A DNA stretch of 53,426 nucleotides, from positions 1 through 53,426 of the forward strand of contig WPIO01000413.1 in the NCBI GenBank assembly GCA_009760855.2, given 5' to 3'. This document shows, one piece after another, positions 11,781 to 24,060 of this stretch. The notes under the pieces are model-generated. The model made no database searches, was not told where the DNA came from, and saw only the letters and a program-made list of their open reading frames with translations. Origin of the DNA: Cristatella mucedo (taxonomy: Eukaryota; Bryozoa; Phylactolaemata; Cristatellidae). The position numbers and the translations under genes are program-made. Position 1 is the stretch's first letter. Each line of letters starts with the position of its first letter.

Positions 11781-13410
11781 CTACAACAAGCAAATTTGAA
11801 GTCTGAAAATATTCTGCGATCTGCTGCGAACTCGTGCAAAATGATCTATTCGAGTGGGAATGGCCTCAAGCAAGGTGCAGCAAACTGCCGTCAGCTACTG
11901 CACGCTCTGACGAGCAGATTTGAAGTGTGTAGATATTCTGCGATCTGCTGCGAACTCGAGCGAAATGAGTTAATAAAGGCTGAATGGCTTAATGCTAGGA
12001 GCACCACTGTGCTGCCAGAGTCTGCTCGCTGCGACGAGCAGATTAAAAGCGTGTAGATAGTCTGTGATCTGCCGCGAACTCGTGCGAAATGAATTATTTA
12101 AGTGCCAATAGCTTAAAGAAAGGTGCTGCAGCAATCTGCTGCAAGCTACCGCATGCTCCGACGCTCAGATTTGAAGTGTCTACATATTCTGCGAACTGCT
12201 GCCAACACGAGCGAAATGATTTTTCGAGTGCAAATGGCTTAAAACAAGGTGCAGGACACTGCTGCAAGCTACCGCATGCTGCCACGAGCAGGTTTGAATC
12301 GTGTAGATATTCCGCGATCTGCTGCCAACTCGATTGAAATGATCTATTCATGTGCGAGTGGCCTCAAGCAAGGTGCAGCACTCTGCTGCCAGCTACCGCA
12401 GGCTCTGACGAGCAGATTAAAAGTATGTAAATATTCAGCAATCTGCTGCGAACTCGTGCGAAATGAATAATTAAAGTGCAAGTTGCTCAAAGCAAGGTGC
12501 AGCACTTTGAACCAAGTGACCCCACTCTGCGACGTGCTAATTTGAAGTGTGAAAATATTCCGCGATCTGCAGCGAACTTGTGCGAAATGATCTATTCGAG
12601 TGGGAATGGCCTCAAGCAAGGTGCAGCAATCTGCCGTCAGCTACCGCACGCTCTGACGAGCAGATTTGAAGTGTGTAGATATTCCGCGATCTGCAGCTAA
12701 CTCGTGCGAAATGAGTTATTCAAGTTCGATTGGCTTAAAAAAGGTGAAGCACTCTGCACCTAGCTACCGCACCCTGGGACGAGATGATTTGATATTTCTA
12801 GATATTCTTCGATCAGCCGCTAGCTCGTACGAAATGAGTTACTCGAGTGCGAATGGCTATTAACAAGGTGCAGCACTCTGCTGCCAGCTACCGCACGGTA
12901 CGACGAGCAGATTTGAAGTGTAAAAATATTCAGCTAATTACAGCGAACTCGTGCGAAATGATCTATTAGGTTGGGAATGGACTAAAGCAAGGTGCAGCAC
13001 TCAGCTGCCAGCTACCGCACGCTTCGAAAAGCAGATTTAAAGTCTGTAGATATTCCGCCATCTGCTGCGAACTGGTGTTAAATGAGTTATTCAAGTGCAA
13101 ATGGCTTAAAACAAATTGCATCACTGTGCTGCTAGGTACCGCATGCTCCGACGAGCAGATTAAAAGTGTCTACATATTCTGCAAGATGCTGCGAACTCGC
13201 ACGAAATGAGTTATTCAAGGGTGAATTGCTTTATGCTAGGTGCAGCACTGTGCTGCCAGAGACTGCTCACTGCGACCAGCTGATTCAAAGAGTGTAGATA
13301 ATCTGCGATCTGCTGCGAACTCGTGCGAAAGGAGTTAATCAAGTGCGAATGGCGTAAAACAAATTGAATCAGTCTGCTCACAGCTACTGCACGCCGGGAC
13401 GAGATGACTT
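10441..13410 (+). repeat. U1c: 24-monomer tandem duplicate of 7464-10437
   Basis: From tctaggtattcgg at 10441 the array replays the sequence that starts at 7464, at an offset of 2977 rising to 2981 bp because of small indels (24 monomers). Matches include the cassette copies near 8310 and 11287, the gaaccaagtgacc monomer (about 9530 and 12510) and the ctattaacaagg unit. U2 contains this stretch only once, so the extra copy is specific to U1. The boundary lies inside a gatgactt-type monomer. Confidence 0.9.
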
Positions 13411-13981
13411 AAAGTGTCTAGATATTCTGCGATCTGCTGCGAACTCGTGCAAAATGAGTCATTTAAGTGCGAATGGCTGAAATCCAGGTGCAGCACTCAG
13501 CTGCCAGCTTCTGCACGCTACGACAAGCAAATTTGAAGTCTGAAAGTATTATGCGATTAGCTGCAAACTCGTGCGAAATGAGATATTCGAATGCGAATAG
13601 ATTAAAACAAGGTGCGGCGATCAACTGCCAGCTACCGCACGCTCCTACAAGCAGATGTAAAGTGTAAAGATATTCCACAATCTGCTGCGAACTCGTGCGA
13701 AATGAGTTATTCAAATGCGAATGGCTTAAAGCGAATTGCATCACTCTTCGGCAAGCTACCCCATGCTCCGACGAGCAGATTAAAAGTGTGTAAATAATCC
13801 GCGATGTGCTGGGAACTCGTGCGAAATAAATTATTGAAGTGCAAATAGCCCTAAGAAAGGGGCAGCACTCTGCTGCAAGCTACCGCATGCAGCCACAAGC
13901 AGGTTTTAAACGTGCAGATATTCCCCAATCTGCTGCGAACTCGTGCGAAATGAGTTATTGAGGGCGAATGGGCTAAGTTCA
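13410..13981 (+). repeat. U1 tail, matching 22155-22725
   Basis: The sequence follows U2 at an offset of about 8745 bp. Markers are ggctgaaatccagg, the gtattatgcgattagc monomer, and the gtgcaaatagccctaag monomer. It ends abruptly at about 13979, where gagggcgaatgggctaa is joined to gttcaagggtgaatgg. Confidence 0.87.
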
Positions 13982-14042
13982 AGGGTGAATGGCTTAATGC
14001 TAGGTGCAGCACTGTGATGCCAGAGACTGCTAGCTGCGACGA
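13900..14042 (+). repeat. 143-bp hybrid monomer with out-of-register joint
   Basis: Successive unit starts lie at 13900 (gcagg) and 14043 (gctgat), 143 bp apart instead of 124. The joint at about 13979 fuses the first two thirds of one variant to the body of another, repeating part of the gaatgg region. In the intact layout (22.72-22.95 kb) about 227 bp separate these two points, so nearly two monomers were lost without keeping phase. Such a joint suggests end joining or microhomology rather than homologous exchange. Confidence 0.85.
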
Positions 14043-15115
14043 GCTGATTAAAAGTGTGTAGATAATCTGCGATCTGCTGCGAACTCATGCGAAAGGAGGT
14101 AATCAGTGCGAATGGCATAAAACAAATTGAATCACTCTGCTCCCAGCTACTGCACGCTGGAGCTAGATGACTTATAGTGTCTAGATATTCCGCGATCTGC
14201 TGCGAACTCGAGCGAAATGTATTATTAAAGAGTGAGTGGCATAAAGCAAGGTGCTGCACTCGGCTGCCAGCTACAGCAAGCTGGGACGAGCTGACTTGAA
14301 GTGTGAAAATATTCCGCTTAATGCGGCAAACTCGTCTGAAATGAGTTATTTAAGTTCGAATGGCTTGAAACAAGGTGCAGCACTCTGCTGCCAGCTGCCG
14401 CACGCTCCGACGAGACGATTTTAAGTGTGTAGTGAATCTGCAAATTGCTGCTAACTCGTGCGAAATAAGTTATTCAAGTGCGAATGGCCTAAGCCAAATT
14501 GCATCACTCTGCTGCCAGCTATTGCACGCTGGGACGAGCAGATTTGAAGTTTCTAGGTGTTCTGCGATCTGCTGCGAACTCGTGCAAAATAAGTCATTCA
14601 AGTGCGAATGGCTTAAAACCAGGTGCATCACTCTTCTGCAAGCTACCCCACGCTCCGACGAGCAAATTAAAACTCTGTAAATAATCCGTGATCTGCTGCG
14701 AACTCGTGCGAAATGAACTATTCGAGTGGGAATGGCCTCGAGCAAGGTGAAGGAATCTGCCGTCAGCTACTGCACGCTCTGACGAGCAGATTTGAAGTGT
14801 GCAGATATTCTGTGATCTGCTGCCAACTAAGCGCAAATGAGTTATTGAAAAGGTGTGAATGGCTTAAAGCGAATTGCATCACTCTTGTGCAAGCTACCCC
14901 ATGCTCCGACAAGCAAATTATAAGTGTGTAAATAATCCGTGAGCTGCTGCAAACTCGTGCGAAATGAATTATTGAAGTGCGAATAGCTAAAAGAAAGGTG
15001 CAGCACTCTGCTGCCAGCTACTGCAGGCTCCGACGAGCAGATTTGAAGTATTTATATATTCAGCGAACTGCTGCCAACTCGTGCGAAATGAGTTATTCAA
15101 GTGCGAATGGCTTAA
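13982..15115 (+). repeat. Segment S, copy 1
   Basis: About nine monomers in the order shared with S2 (offset about 8970), S3 and S4. They run from tgatgccagagactgctagc, through a gcgaaaggaggtaatcagtgc unit, gatgactt, gctgactt, gacgattt and a gcagatttgaagtttctagg unit, to a gcaaatta unit and a short gtgcagatattctgtgatc unit. It is cut off at about 15115, where aaaac is joined to ggttgcagcactcttcgg. Confidence 0.85.
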
Positions 15116-15737
15116 AACGGTTGCAGCACTCTTCGGCAAGCTACCCATGCTGCCGACGAGCAGATTAAAATTCGTGTAAATATTCCGCGATCTGCTGTGA
15201 ACTCGCGTGCGAAATAAATTATTGAAGTGCAAATAGCCCTAAGAAAGGGGCAGCACTCTGCTGCAGCTACCGCATGCAGCCACAAGCAGGTTTTAAAACG
15301 TGCAGATATTCCCCAATCTGCTGCTGCGAAACTCGTGCGAAATGAGTTATTTTGAGGGCGAATGGGCTAAAACAAGGCGCAGCACTCAGCTGCCAGCTAC
15401 AGCAGGCTTCGAAAAGCAGATTTGATAGTCTGGAGATATTCTGCGATCTGCTGCGAAGTCGAGCGAAATGAGTTATTCAAGGGTGAATGGCTTAAAACAA
15501 ATTGCATCACTCTGCTGCTAGGTACAGCATGCTCCGACGAGCAGATTAAAAGTGTCTACATATTCGGCAAACTGCTGCGAACTCGTACGAAATGAGTTAT
15601 TCAAGGGTGAATGGCTTAATGCTAGGTGCAGCACTGTGATGCCAGAGACTGCTAGCTGCGACGAGCTGATTAAAAGTGTGTAGATAATCTGCGATCTGCT
15701 GCGAACTCATGCGAAAGGAGGTAATCAGTGCGAATGG
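15116..15737 (+). repeat. Displaced U/S fragment with many small indels
   Basis: This fragment carries monomers that lie at 13747-13979 and 22490-23070 in the regular layout, including the caaatagccctaag unit (gaaataaatt at 15211 matches 22568). It has several odd insertions: attcgtgtaaat near 15170, ctcgcgtgcg near 15203, ctgctgctgcgaaactc near 15320 and ttattttgaggg near 15348. The fragment looks misplaced relative to U2 and S2, either by real rearrangement or by an assembly error. Confidence 0.7.
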
Positions 15738-15823
15738 GAACTCCTGCGAAATGATCTATTCGAGTGATAATGGCCTCAAGCAAGGTGCAGCAATCTGCCT
15801 TCAGCTGCCGCACGCTCTGACGA
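15666..15823 (+). repeat. 158-bp hybrid monomer with out-of-register joint
   Basis: Unit starts at 15666 (gctgat) and 15824 (gcagat) are 158 bp apart, 34 bp more than a monomer. At 15737 the sequence gtaatcagtgcgaatgg is followed by gaactcctgcgaaatg, which steps back about 34 bp in the monomer. The part after the joint (from 15738) is the same as the sequence from 15986, exactly 248 bp further on. The donor was therefore the unit two positions downstream. Confidence 0.87.
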
Positions 15824-16746
15824 GCAGATTTGAAGTTTCTAGGTATTCTGCGATCTGCTGCAAACTCGTGCAAAATGAGTCATTAAAGTGCGAATGGCTT
15901 AAAACCAGGTGCAGCACTCAGCTTCCAGCTTCTGCACGCTACGACAAGGAAATTTGAAGTCTGAAAATATTCTGCGATCTCCTGCGAACTCCTGCGAAAT
16001 GATCTATTCGAGTGATAATGGCCTCAAGCAAGGTGCAGCAATCTGCCTTCAGCTGCCGCACGCTCTGACGAGCAGATTTGAAGTGTGTAGATATTCTGCG
16101 ATCTGCTGCGAACTCGAGCGAAATGAGTTATTCAAAGGTGAATGGCTTAACGCTATGTGCAGCACTGTGCTGCCATAGATTGCTCCCTGCGACGAGCAGA
16201 TTAAAAGCGTGTAGATAGTCTGTGATCTTCTGCGAACTCGTGCAAAATGACTTATTGAAGTGCCAATAGCCTCAAGAAAGGTGCAGCCATCTGCTCCCAG
16301 CTACCACACGCTCCGACGAGGAGATTTGAAGTGTCTACATATTCCGCCAACTACTGCCAACACGAGCGACATGATTTTTTCAAGTGCAAATAGCTTAAAA
16401 CAAGGTGCAGGACTCTGCTGCAAGCTACCTCATGCAGCCACGAGCAGGTTTAAATCGTGTAGATATTCCGCTCTCTGCCTCAAACTCGTCCGAAATGAGT
16501 TATTTAAGTTGGAATGGCTTAAAACAAGGTGCTGCACTCTGCTGCCAGATGCCTCACACTCTGACGAGACGATTTAAAGTGTGGAGATAATCTGCGATCT
16601 GCTGCGAACTCGTGCGAAATGGTCTATTCGAGTGGGAATGGCCTCAAGCAAGGTGCAGCAATCTGCCGTCAGCTACCACATGCTCTGATGAGCAGATTTG
16701 AAGTGTGTACATATTCTGCGAACTGCTGCCAACACGAGCGAAATGA

Positions 16747-16756
16747 TTTTTTTTTT
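16747..16756 (+). repeat. Expanded T homopolymer (10 T)
   Basis: The matching site in U1 (about 5151) and U3 (about 26043) has six T in gattttttcgag; here there are ten. It accounts for the 4-bp part of the offset change between U1 and U2. It may be slippage or a consensus error in a homopolymer. Confidence 0.85.
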
Positions 16757-17560
16757 CGAGTGCAAATGGCTTAAAACAAAATGCAGGACTCTGCTGCAAG
16801 CTACCACATGCTGCCACGAGCAGGTTTAAATCGTGTAGATATTCCGCGATCTGCTGCGAACTCGATTGAAATGATCTATTCATGTGCGAGTGGCCTCAAG
16901 CAAGGTGCAGCACTCTGCTGCCAGCTACCGCAGGCTCTGACGAGCAGATTAAAAGTGTGTAAATGTTCCGCAATCTGCTGCAAACTCGTGCGAAACGAAT
17001 AATTGAAGTGCAAGTTGCTTAAAGCAAGGTGCAGCACTCTGCACCCAGCGACCTCACACTGCGACGAGCTGATTTGAAGTGTGAAAATATTCCGTGATCT
17101 GCTGCGAACTCGTGCGAAATGACATTCAAATTCGAATGGCTTAAACTAAATTAAACCACTCTGCTGCCTGCTATTGCACGCTGCGACCAGCAGATTTGAA
17201 GTGTTTAGGTATTCCGCGATCTGCTGCCAGCTCGTGCAAAATGAGTAATTCAAGTGGGAATGGCCTAAATCAATTTGCATCAGTCTGCTGCTTGCTACTG
17301 CACGCTGCGACGAGGGGATTTGAAGTTTCTAGATATTCCGCGATAGGCTGCAAGGTCTTGCGAAATGAGTTATTTAAGTGCACGGAGCTTTAAACAAATT
17401 GCATCACTCTGCTGCCAGCTACGGCAAGCTCCAACGGGCAGATTTTCATTGTAAAAACATTCGGGGATCTGCTGACAACTCGTGCGAAATGAGTCATTCA
17501 AGTGCGAATGGCTTAAACCAAATTGCATCACTCTTCTGCCAGCGATTGCACGCTGCGACG

Positions 17561-17597
17561 AGCAGATTTGAAGTTTCTAGGTATTCTGCGATCTGCT
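17561..17597 (+). repeat. Representative intramonomer inverted repeat AGCAGAT...ATCTGCT
   Basis: The start box agcagat (17561-17567) and the box atctgct (17591-17597) are perfect 7-bp complements separated by 23 bases. The pair is present in a large share of monomers, and the variants gctgat and gcaggt break it. It could form a hairpin in single-stranded DNA or RNA. No function is demonstrated. Confidence 0.7.
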
Positions 17598-20500
17598 GCG
17601 AACTCGTGCAAAATGAGTCATTCAAGTGCGAATGGCTTGAAACAAGGTGCAGCACTCAGCTGCCAGCTACCGCATGCTCTGACAAGCAGATTTAAAGTGT
17701 GTAGATATTCCACAATCTGCTGCGAACTCGTGCAAAATGAGTTATTTAAATGCGAATGGCTTAACGCGAATTGCATCACTCTTTTGCAAGCTACCCCATG
17801 CTCCGACGAGCAGATTAAAAGTGTGTAGATAATCCGCGATCTGCTGCATACTTGTGCGAAATGAATCATTGAAGTGCGAATAGCTTACAGAAAGGTGCAG
17901 CACTCTGCTGCCAGCTACCGCATGCTTCGACGAGCAGATTTAAAGTGTCTACATATTCCGCGAACTTCTGCCAACTCGAGCGAAATGAGTTTTTCATGTA
18001 CAAATGGCTTAAAACAAGGTGCAGCACTCTGCTGCAAGCTACCACATGCTGCCACGAGCAGGTTTAAATCATGTAGACATTCCGCAATCCGCTGTAAACT
18101 CGTGCGAAATGAGTTATTTAAGGGCAAATGGCGTAAAACAAGTTGCAGCACTCTTCTGCCAGCTACCGCAGGCTGAGTCGAGCAGATTTGAAGTTTCGAG
18201 ATTTTCCGCGATCAGCTGCTACCTCGTAGAAAGTAAATTAGTCAAGTGCGAATGGCTTTTTATAAGGTGCAGCACTCTGCTGCCAGCTACCGCACGGTAC
18301 GACGAGCAGATTTGAAGTGTGAAAATTTCCTGCGATCTGCAGCGAACTCGTGCGAAATGATCAATTTAAGTGCAAATGGCTTTAAAACAAGGTGCAGCAC
18401 TCAGCTGCCGGCTACTGCACGTTTTGACAAGCTGATTCAAAGTCTGTAGATATTCCACGATCTGCTGCAAAGTCGTGTGAATAGGGTTATTCAAGTGCTA
18501 ATGGCCTAAAACAAATTGCATCGACCTTCTGTCAGCTCTTACACGCTCCGACGAGCAGATTAAAAGTCTCTACATATTCTGCGAAATGCGGCGAACTCGA
18601 ACGAAATGAGTTTTTTAAATGCGATTAGCCTAAAAGAAGGTGCAGCACTCTGCTGCGAGCTACAGCACTGGGTGTCAAGGAGATTTAAAGTGTGTAGATA
18701 ATCCACGATCTGCTGCGAAGTCGTGCGAAATGAGGTATTCAAGAACGAATGGCTTAAAACAAGGTGTGGCACTCAACTGCCAGCTGCCGCACGCTCCAAT
18801 AAGCAGATTTCAAGTGTGTAGATATTCCACGATCTGCTGCGAACTCGTGCGAAATGAGTCATTTAAGTTCGAATGGCTTAAAACAAATTGCATCACTCTT
18901 CTGCAAGTTACCGCATGCTCCGACGAGCTGATTAAAAGTGGGTAAATGTTCCGCAATCTGCTGCAAACTCGTGGGAAACGAATTATTGAAGTGCAAGTTG
19001 CTTAAAGCAAGGTGCAGCACTCTGCACCCAGCGACCTCACACTGTGACGAGCTGATTTGAAGTGTGAAAATATTCCGTGATCTGCTGCGAACTCGTGCGA
19101 AATGACATTCAAATTCGAATGGCTTAAACTAAATTAAACCACTCTGCTGCCAGCTATTGCAAGCTGCGACGAGCTGAGTTGAAGTGTCTAGGTATTCGGC
19201 TATTTGCTGGCAGCTCGTGCGAAATGAGTAATTCAAGTGCGAATGGCTTAAATCAATTTGCATCAGTCTGCTGCCTGCTACTGCACGCTGCGACGAGGGG
19301 ATTTGAAGTTTCTAGATATTCCGCGATCGGCTGCAAGGTCTTGCGAAATGAGTTATTTAAGTGCACGGAGCTTAAAACAAATTGCATCACTCTGCTGCCA
19401 GCTATGGCACGCTCCAACGGGCAGATTTTCAGTGTAAAAATATTCGGGGATCTGCTGACAACTCGTGCTCAATGAGTCATTCAAGTGCGAATGGTTCAAA
19501 CAAATTGCATCACTCTTCTGCAAGCTACCGCCTGCTCCGACGAGCAGTTTAAAAGTGTGTAGATCATCCGCGATCTGCTGCAAACTCATGCGAAATGAAT
19601 TATGGAAGTGCGAATAGCTTAAAGAAAGGTGCAGCACTCTGCTGCAAGCTACCACACGCTCCGACGAGCAGATTTGAAGTGTCTACATTTTCCGCAAACT
19701 GCTGCCAAGTCGAGCGAAATGAGTTTTTCAAGTGCGAACGGCTTAAAACAAGGTGCAGCACTCTGCTGCAAGCTACCGCATGCTGCCACGAGCAGGTTTG
19801 AATCGTGTAGATAATCTGCGATCTCCTGCCAACTCGATTGAAATGAGTTATTGAGGGCGGATGGCCTAAAACAAGGTGCAACACTCAGCTGCCAGCTACC
19901 GCACCCTTCGAAAAGCATTATAAAGTCTGTAGATATTAAGCCATCTGCTGCCAACTCGTGCGAAAGGACTTAATCAAGTGCGAATGGTGTAAAACAAATT
20001 GAATCACTCTGCTCCCAGCTACTGCACGCTGGGACGAGATGACTTAAAGTGTCTAGATTTTCCGCGATCTGCTGGGAACTCGAGCGAAATTAATTGTTGA
20101 AGTGTAAGTGGCATAAAGCAAGGTGCTGCACTCGGCTGCCAGCTACAGCAAGCTGGGACGAGCTGACTTGAAATGTGAAAATATTCTGCTATCTGTGGCA
20201 TACTCGTCCGAAATAAGTTATTTAAGTTGGAATGGCATAAAACAAGGTGAAGCACTCTGCTGCCAGCAGCCGCAAGCTCCGACGAGACGATTTAAAGTAT
20301 GTAGAGAATCTGTGATCTGCTGCTAACTCGTGCGAAATAAGTTATTCAAGTGCGAATGGCTTAAACCAAATTGCATCACTCTGCTGCCAGCTATTGCACA
20401 CTGCGACTAGCAGATTTGAAGTTTCTAGGTATTCTGCGATCTGCTGCGAACTCGTGCAAAATGAGTAATTCAAGTGCGAATGGCCTAAAACCAGGTGCAG

Positions 20501-22725
20501 CACTCAGCTGCCAGCTTCTGCAAGCTACAACAAGCAAATTTGAAGTCTGAAAATATTCTGCGATCTGTTGCGAACTCGTGCAAAATGATCTATTCGAGTG
20601 GGAATGGCCTCAAGCAAGGTGCAGCAAACTGCCGTCAGCTACTGCACGCTCTGACGAGCAGATTTGAAGTGTGTAGATATTCTGCGATCTGCTGCGAACT
20701 CGAGCGAAATGAGTTAATCAAGGGTGAATGGCTTAATGCTAGGAGCACCACTGTGCTGCCAGAGTCTGCTCGCTGCGACGAGCAGATTAAAAGCGTGTAG
20801 ATAGTCTGTGATCTGCCGCGAACTCGTGCGAAATGAATTATTTAAGTGCCAATAGCTTAAAGAAAGGTGCAGCAATCTGCTGCAAGCTACCGCATGCTCC
20901 GACGCTCAGATTTGAAGTGTCTACATATTCTGCGAACTGCTGCCAACACGAGCGAAATGATTTTTTCGAGTGCAAATGGCTTAAAACAAGGTGCAGGACA
21001 CTGCTGCAAGCTACCGCATGCTGCCACGAGCAGGTTTGAATCGTGTAGATATTCCGCGATCTGCTGCCAACTCGATTGAAATGATCTATTCATGTGCGAG
21101 TGGCCTCAAGCAAGGTGCAGCACTCTGCTGCCAGCTACCGCAGGCTCTGACGAGCAGATTAAAAGTATGTAAATATTCAGCAATCTGCTGCGAACTCGTG
21201 CGAAATGAATAATTAAAGTGCAAGTTGCTCAAAGCAAGGTGCAGCACTTTGAACCAAGTGACCACACTCTGCGACGTGCTAATTTGAAGTGTGAAAATAT
21301 TCCGCGATCTGCAGCGAACTTGTGCGAAATGATCTATTCGAGTGGGAATGGCCTCAAGCAAGGTGCAGCAATCTGCCGTCAGCTACCGCACGCTCTGACG
21401 AGCAGATTTGAAGTGTGTAGATATTCCGCGATCTGCAGCTAACTCGTGCGAAATGAGTTATTTCAAGTTCGATTGGCTTAAAAAAGGTGAAGCACTCTGC
21501 ACCTAGCTACCGCACCCTGGGACGAGATGATTTGATATTTCTAGATATTCTTCGATCAGCCGCTAGCTCGTACGAAATGAGTTACTCGAGTGCGAATGGC
21601 TATTAACAGGTGGTGCAGCACTCTGCTGCCAGCTACCGCACGGTACGACGAGCAGATTTGAAGTGTAAAAATATTCAGCTAATTACAGCGAACTCGTGCG
21701 AAATGATCTATTAGGTTGGGAATGGACTAAAGCAAGGTGCAGCACTCAGCTGCCAGCTACCGCACGCTTCGAAAAGCAGATTTAAAGTCTGTAGATATTC
21801 CGCCATCTGCTGCGAACTGGTGTTAAATGAGTTATTCAAGTGCAAATGGCTTAAAACAAATTGCATCACTGTGCTGCTAGGTACCGCATGCTCCGACGAG
21901 CAGATTAAAAGTGTCTACATATTCTGCAAGATGCTGCGAACTCGCACGAAATGAGTTATTCAAGGGTGAATTGCTTTATGCTAGGTGCAGCACTGTGCTG
22001 CCAGAGACTGCTCACTGCGACCAGCTGATTCAAAGAGTGTAGATAATCTGCGATCTGCTGCGAACTCGTGCGAAAGGAGTTAATCAAGTGCGAATGGCGT
22101 AAAACAAATTGAATCAGTCTGCTCACAGCTACTGCACGCCGGGACGAGATGACTTAAAGTGTCTAGATATTCTGCGATCTGCTGCGAACTCGTGCAAAAT
22201 GAGTCATTTAAGTGCGAATGGCTGAAATCCAGGTGCAGCACTCAGCTGCCAGCTTCTGCACGCTACGACAAGCAAATTTGAAGTCTGAAAGTATTATGCG
22301 ATTAGCTGCGAACTCGTGCGAAATGAGATATTCAAATGCGAATAAATTAAAACAAGGTGCGGCGATCAGCTGCCAGCTACAGCACGCTCCGACAAGCAGA
22401 TGTAAAGTGCAAAGATATTCCACAATCTGCTGCGAACTCGTGCGAAATGAGTTATTCAAATGCGAATGGCTTAAAGCGAATTGCATCACTCTTCGGCAAG
22501 CTACCCCATGCTCCGACGAGCAGATTAAAAGTGTGTAAATAATCCGCGATGTGCTGGGAACTCGTGCGAAATAAATTATTGAAGTGCAAATAGCCCTAAG
22601 AAAGGGGCAGCACTCTGCTGCAAGCTACCGCATGCAGCCACAAGCAGGTTTTAAACGTGCAGATATTCCCCAATCTGCTGCGAACTCGTGCGAAATGAGT
22701 TATTGAGGGCGAATGGGCTAAAACA

Positions 22726-24060
22726 AGGCGCAGCACTCAGCTGCCAGCTACAGCAGGCTTCGAAAAGCAAATTTATAGTCTGGAGATATTCTGCCATCTG
22801 CTGCGAACTCGTGTGAAATGGGTTATTCAAGTGCGAATGGCTTAAAACAAATTGCATCACTCTGCTGCTAGGTACAGCATGCTCCGACGAGCAGATTAAA
22901 AGTGTCTACATATTCGGCAAACTGTTGCGAACTCGTACGAAATGAGATATTCAAGGGTGAATGGCTTAATGCTAGGTGCAGCACTGTGATGCCAGAGACT
23001 GCTAGCTGCGACGAGCTGATTAAAAGTGTGTAGATAATCTGCGATCTGCTGCGAACTCATGCGAAAGGAGGTAATCAGTGCGAATGGCATAAAACAAATT
23101 GAATCACTCTGCTCCCAGCTACTGCACGCTGGAGCTAGATGACTTATAGTGTCTAGATATTCCGCGATCTGCTGCGAACTCGAGCGAAATGTATTATTAA
23201 AGAGTGAGTGGCATAAAGCAAGGTGCTGCACTCGGCTGCCAGCTACAGCAAGCTGGGACGAGCTGACTTGAAGTGTGAAAATATTCAGCTTAATGCGGCA
23301 AACTCGTCTGAAATGAGTTATTTAAGTTCGAATGGCTTAAAACAAGGTGCAGCACTCTGCTGCCAGCTGCCGCACGCTCCGACGAGACGATTTAAAGTGT
23401 GTAGAGAATCTGCAAATTGCTGCTAACTCGTGCGAAATAAGTTATTCAAGTGCGAATTGCTTAAACCAAATTGCATCACTCTGCTGCCAGCTATTGCACG
23501 CTGGTACGAGCAGATTTGAAGTTTCTAGGTGTTCTGCAATCTGCTGCGAACTCGTGCAAAATAAGTCATTCAAGTGCGAATGGCTTAAAACCAGGTGCAT
23601 CATTCTTCTGCAAGCTACCCCACGCTCCGACGAGCAAATTAAAAGTCTGTAAATAATCCGTGATCAGCTGCGAACTCGTGCGAAAAGAACTATTCGAGTG
23701 GGAATGGCCTCGAGCAAGGTGAAGCAATCTGCCGTCAGCTACTGCACGCTCTGACGAGCAGATTTGAAGTGTGCAGATATTCTGTGATCTGCTGCCAACT
23801 TAAGCGAAATGAGTTATTGAAAGGGTGAATGGCTTAAAGCGAATTGCATCACTCTTGTGCAAGCTACCCCATGCTCCGACAAGCAAATTATAAGTGTGTA
23901 AATAATCCGTGATCTGCTGCGAACTCGTGCGAAATGAATTATTGAAGTGCGAATAGCTTCAAGAAAGGTGCAGCACTCTGCTGCCAGCTACTGCAGGCTC
24001 CGACGAGCAGATTTGAAGTATTTATATATTCCGCGAACTGCTGCCAACTCGAGCGAAATG
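22726..24060 (+). repeat. Segment S, copy 2
   Basis: About eleven monomers continuing directly from U2. They include two units (22.73-22.94 kb) missing from the first copy at 13979, then the S order: tgatgccagagactgctagc, aaaggaggtaatc, gatgactt at about 23136, gctgactt, gacgattt, gcagatttgaagtttctagg, gcaaatta and so on. It is the most complete S copy and matches S1 (offset about 8970), S3 (about 6071 downstream) and S4. Confidence 0.87.

Larger units (their letters stand above)
15976..22725 (+). repeat. HOR block U2 (fullest copy)
   Basis: About 54 monomers, colinear with U1 (offset 11595 then 11723), with U3 (offset 9298 then 9294) and in part with U4 (offset 13384). It lacks the 24-monomer duplication and the one-monomer deletion of U1, and the large deletions of U3. 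It is thus the simplest model of the ancestral order. It contains the cassette at about 20036-20590. Small differences from the other copies include a ten-T run at 16747-16756 (six T in U1 and U3) and an extra T near 21461. Confidence 0.9.

Noticed and set aside
11625-12056. Open frame of 143 codons on the + strand, the longest in the window
   Set aside because: It is satellite read through about 3.5 monomers, lengthened by local indels near 11755. Its peptide is a chain of the same pieces (SSGNGLKQGAA, SRFEVCRYSAICC) found in dozens of other frames. There is no unique sequence, ribosome binding site or domain.
17590-17620. CENP-B box on the minus strand (TTTCGCACGAGTTCGCAG)
   Set aside because: It has TTCG and the A at the right distance but lacks the CGGG end, and the spacing to the next CG is off by one. 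It does not meet the consensus.
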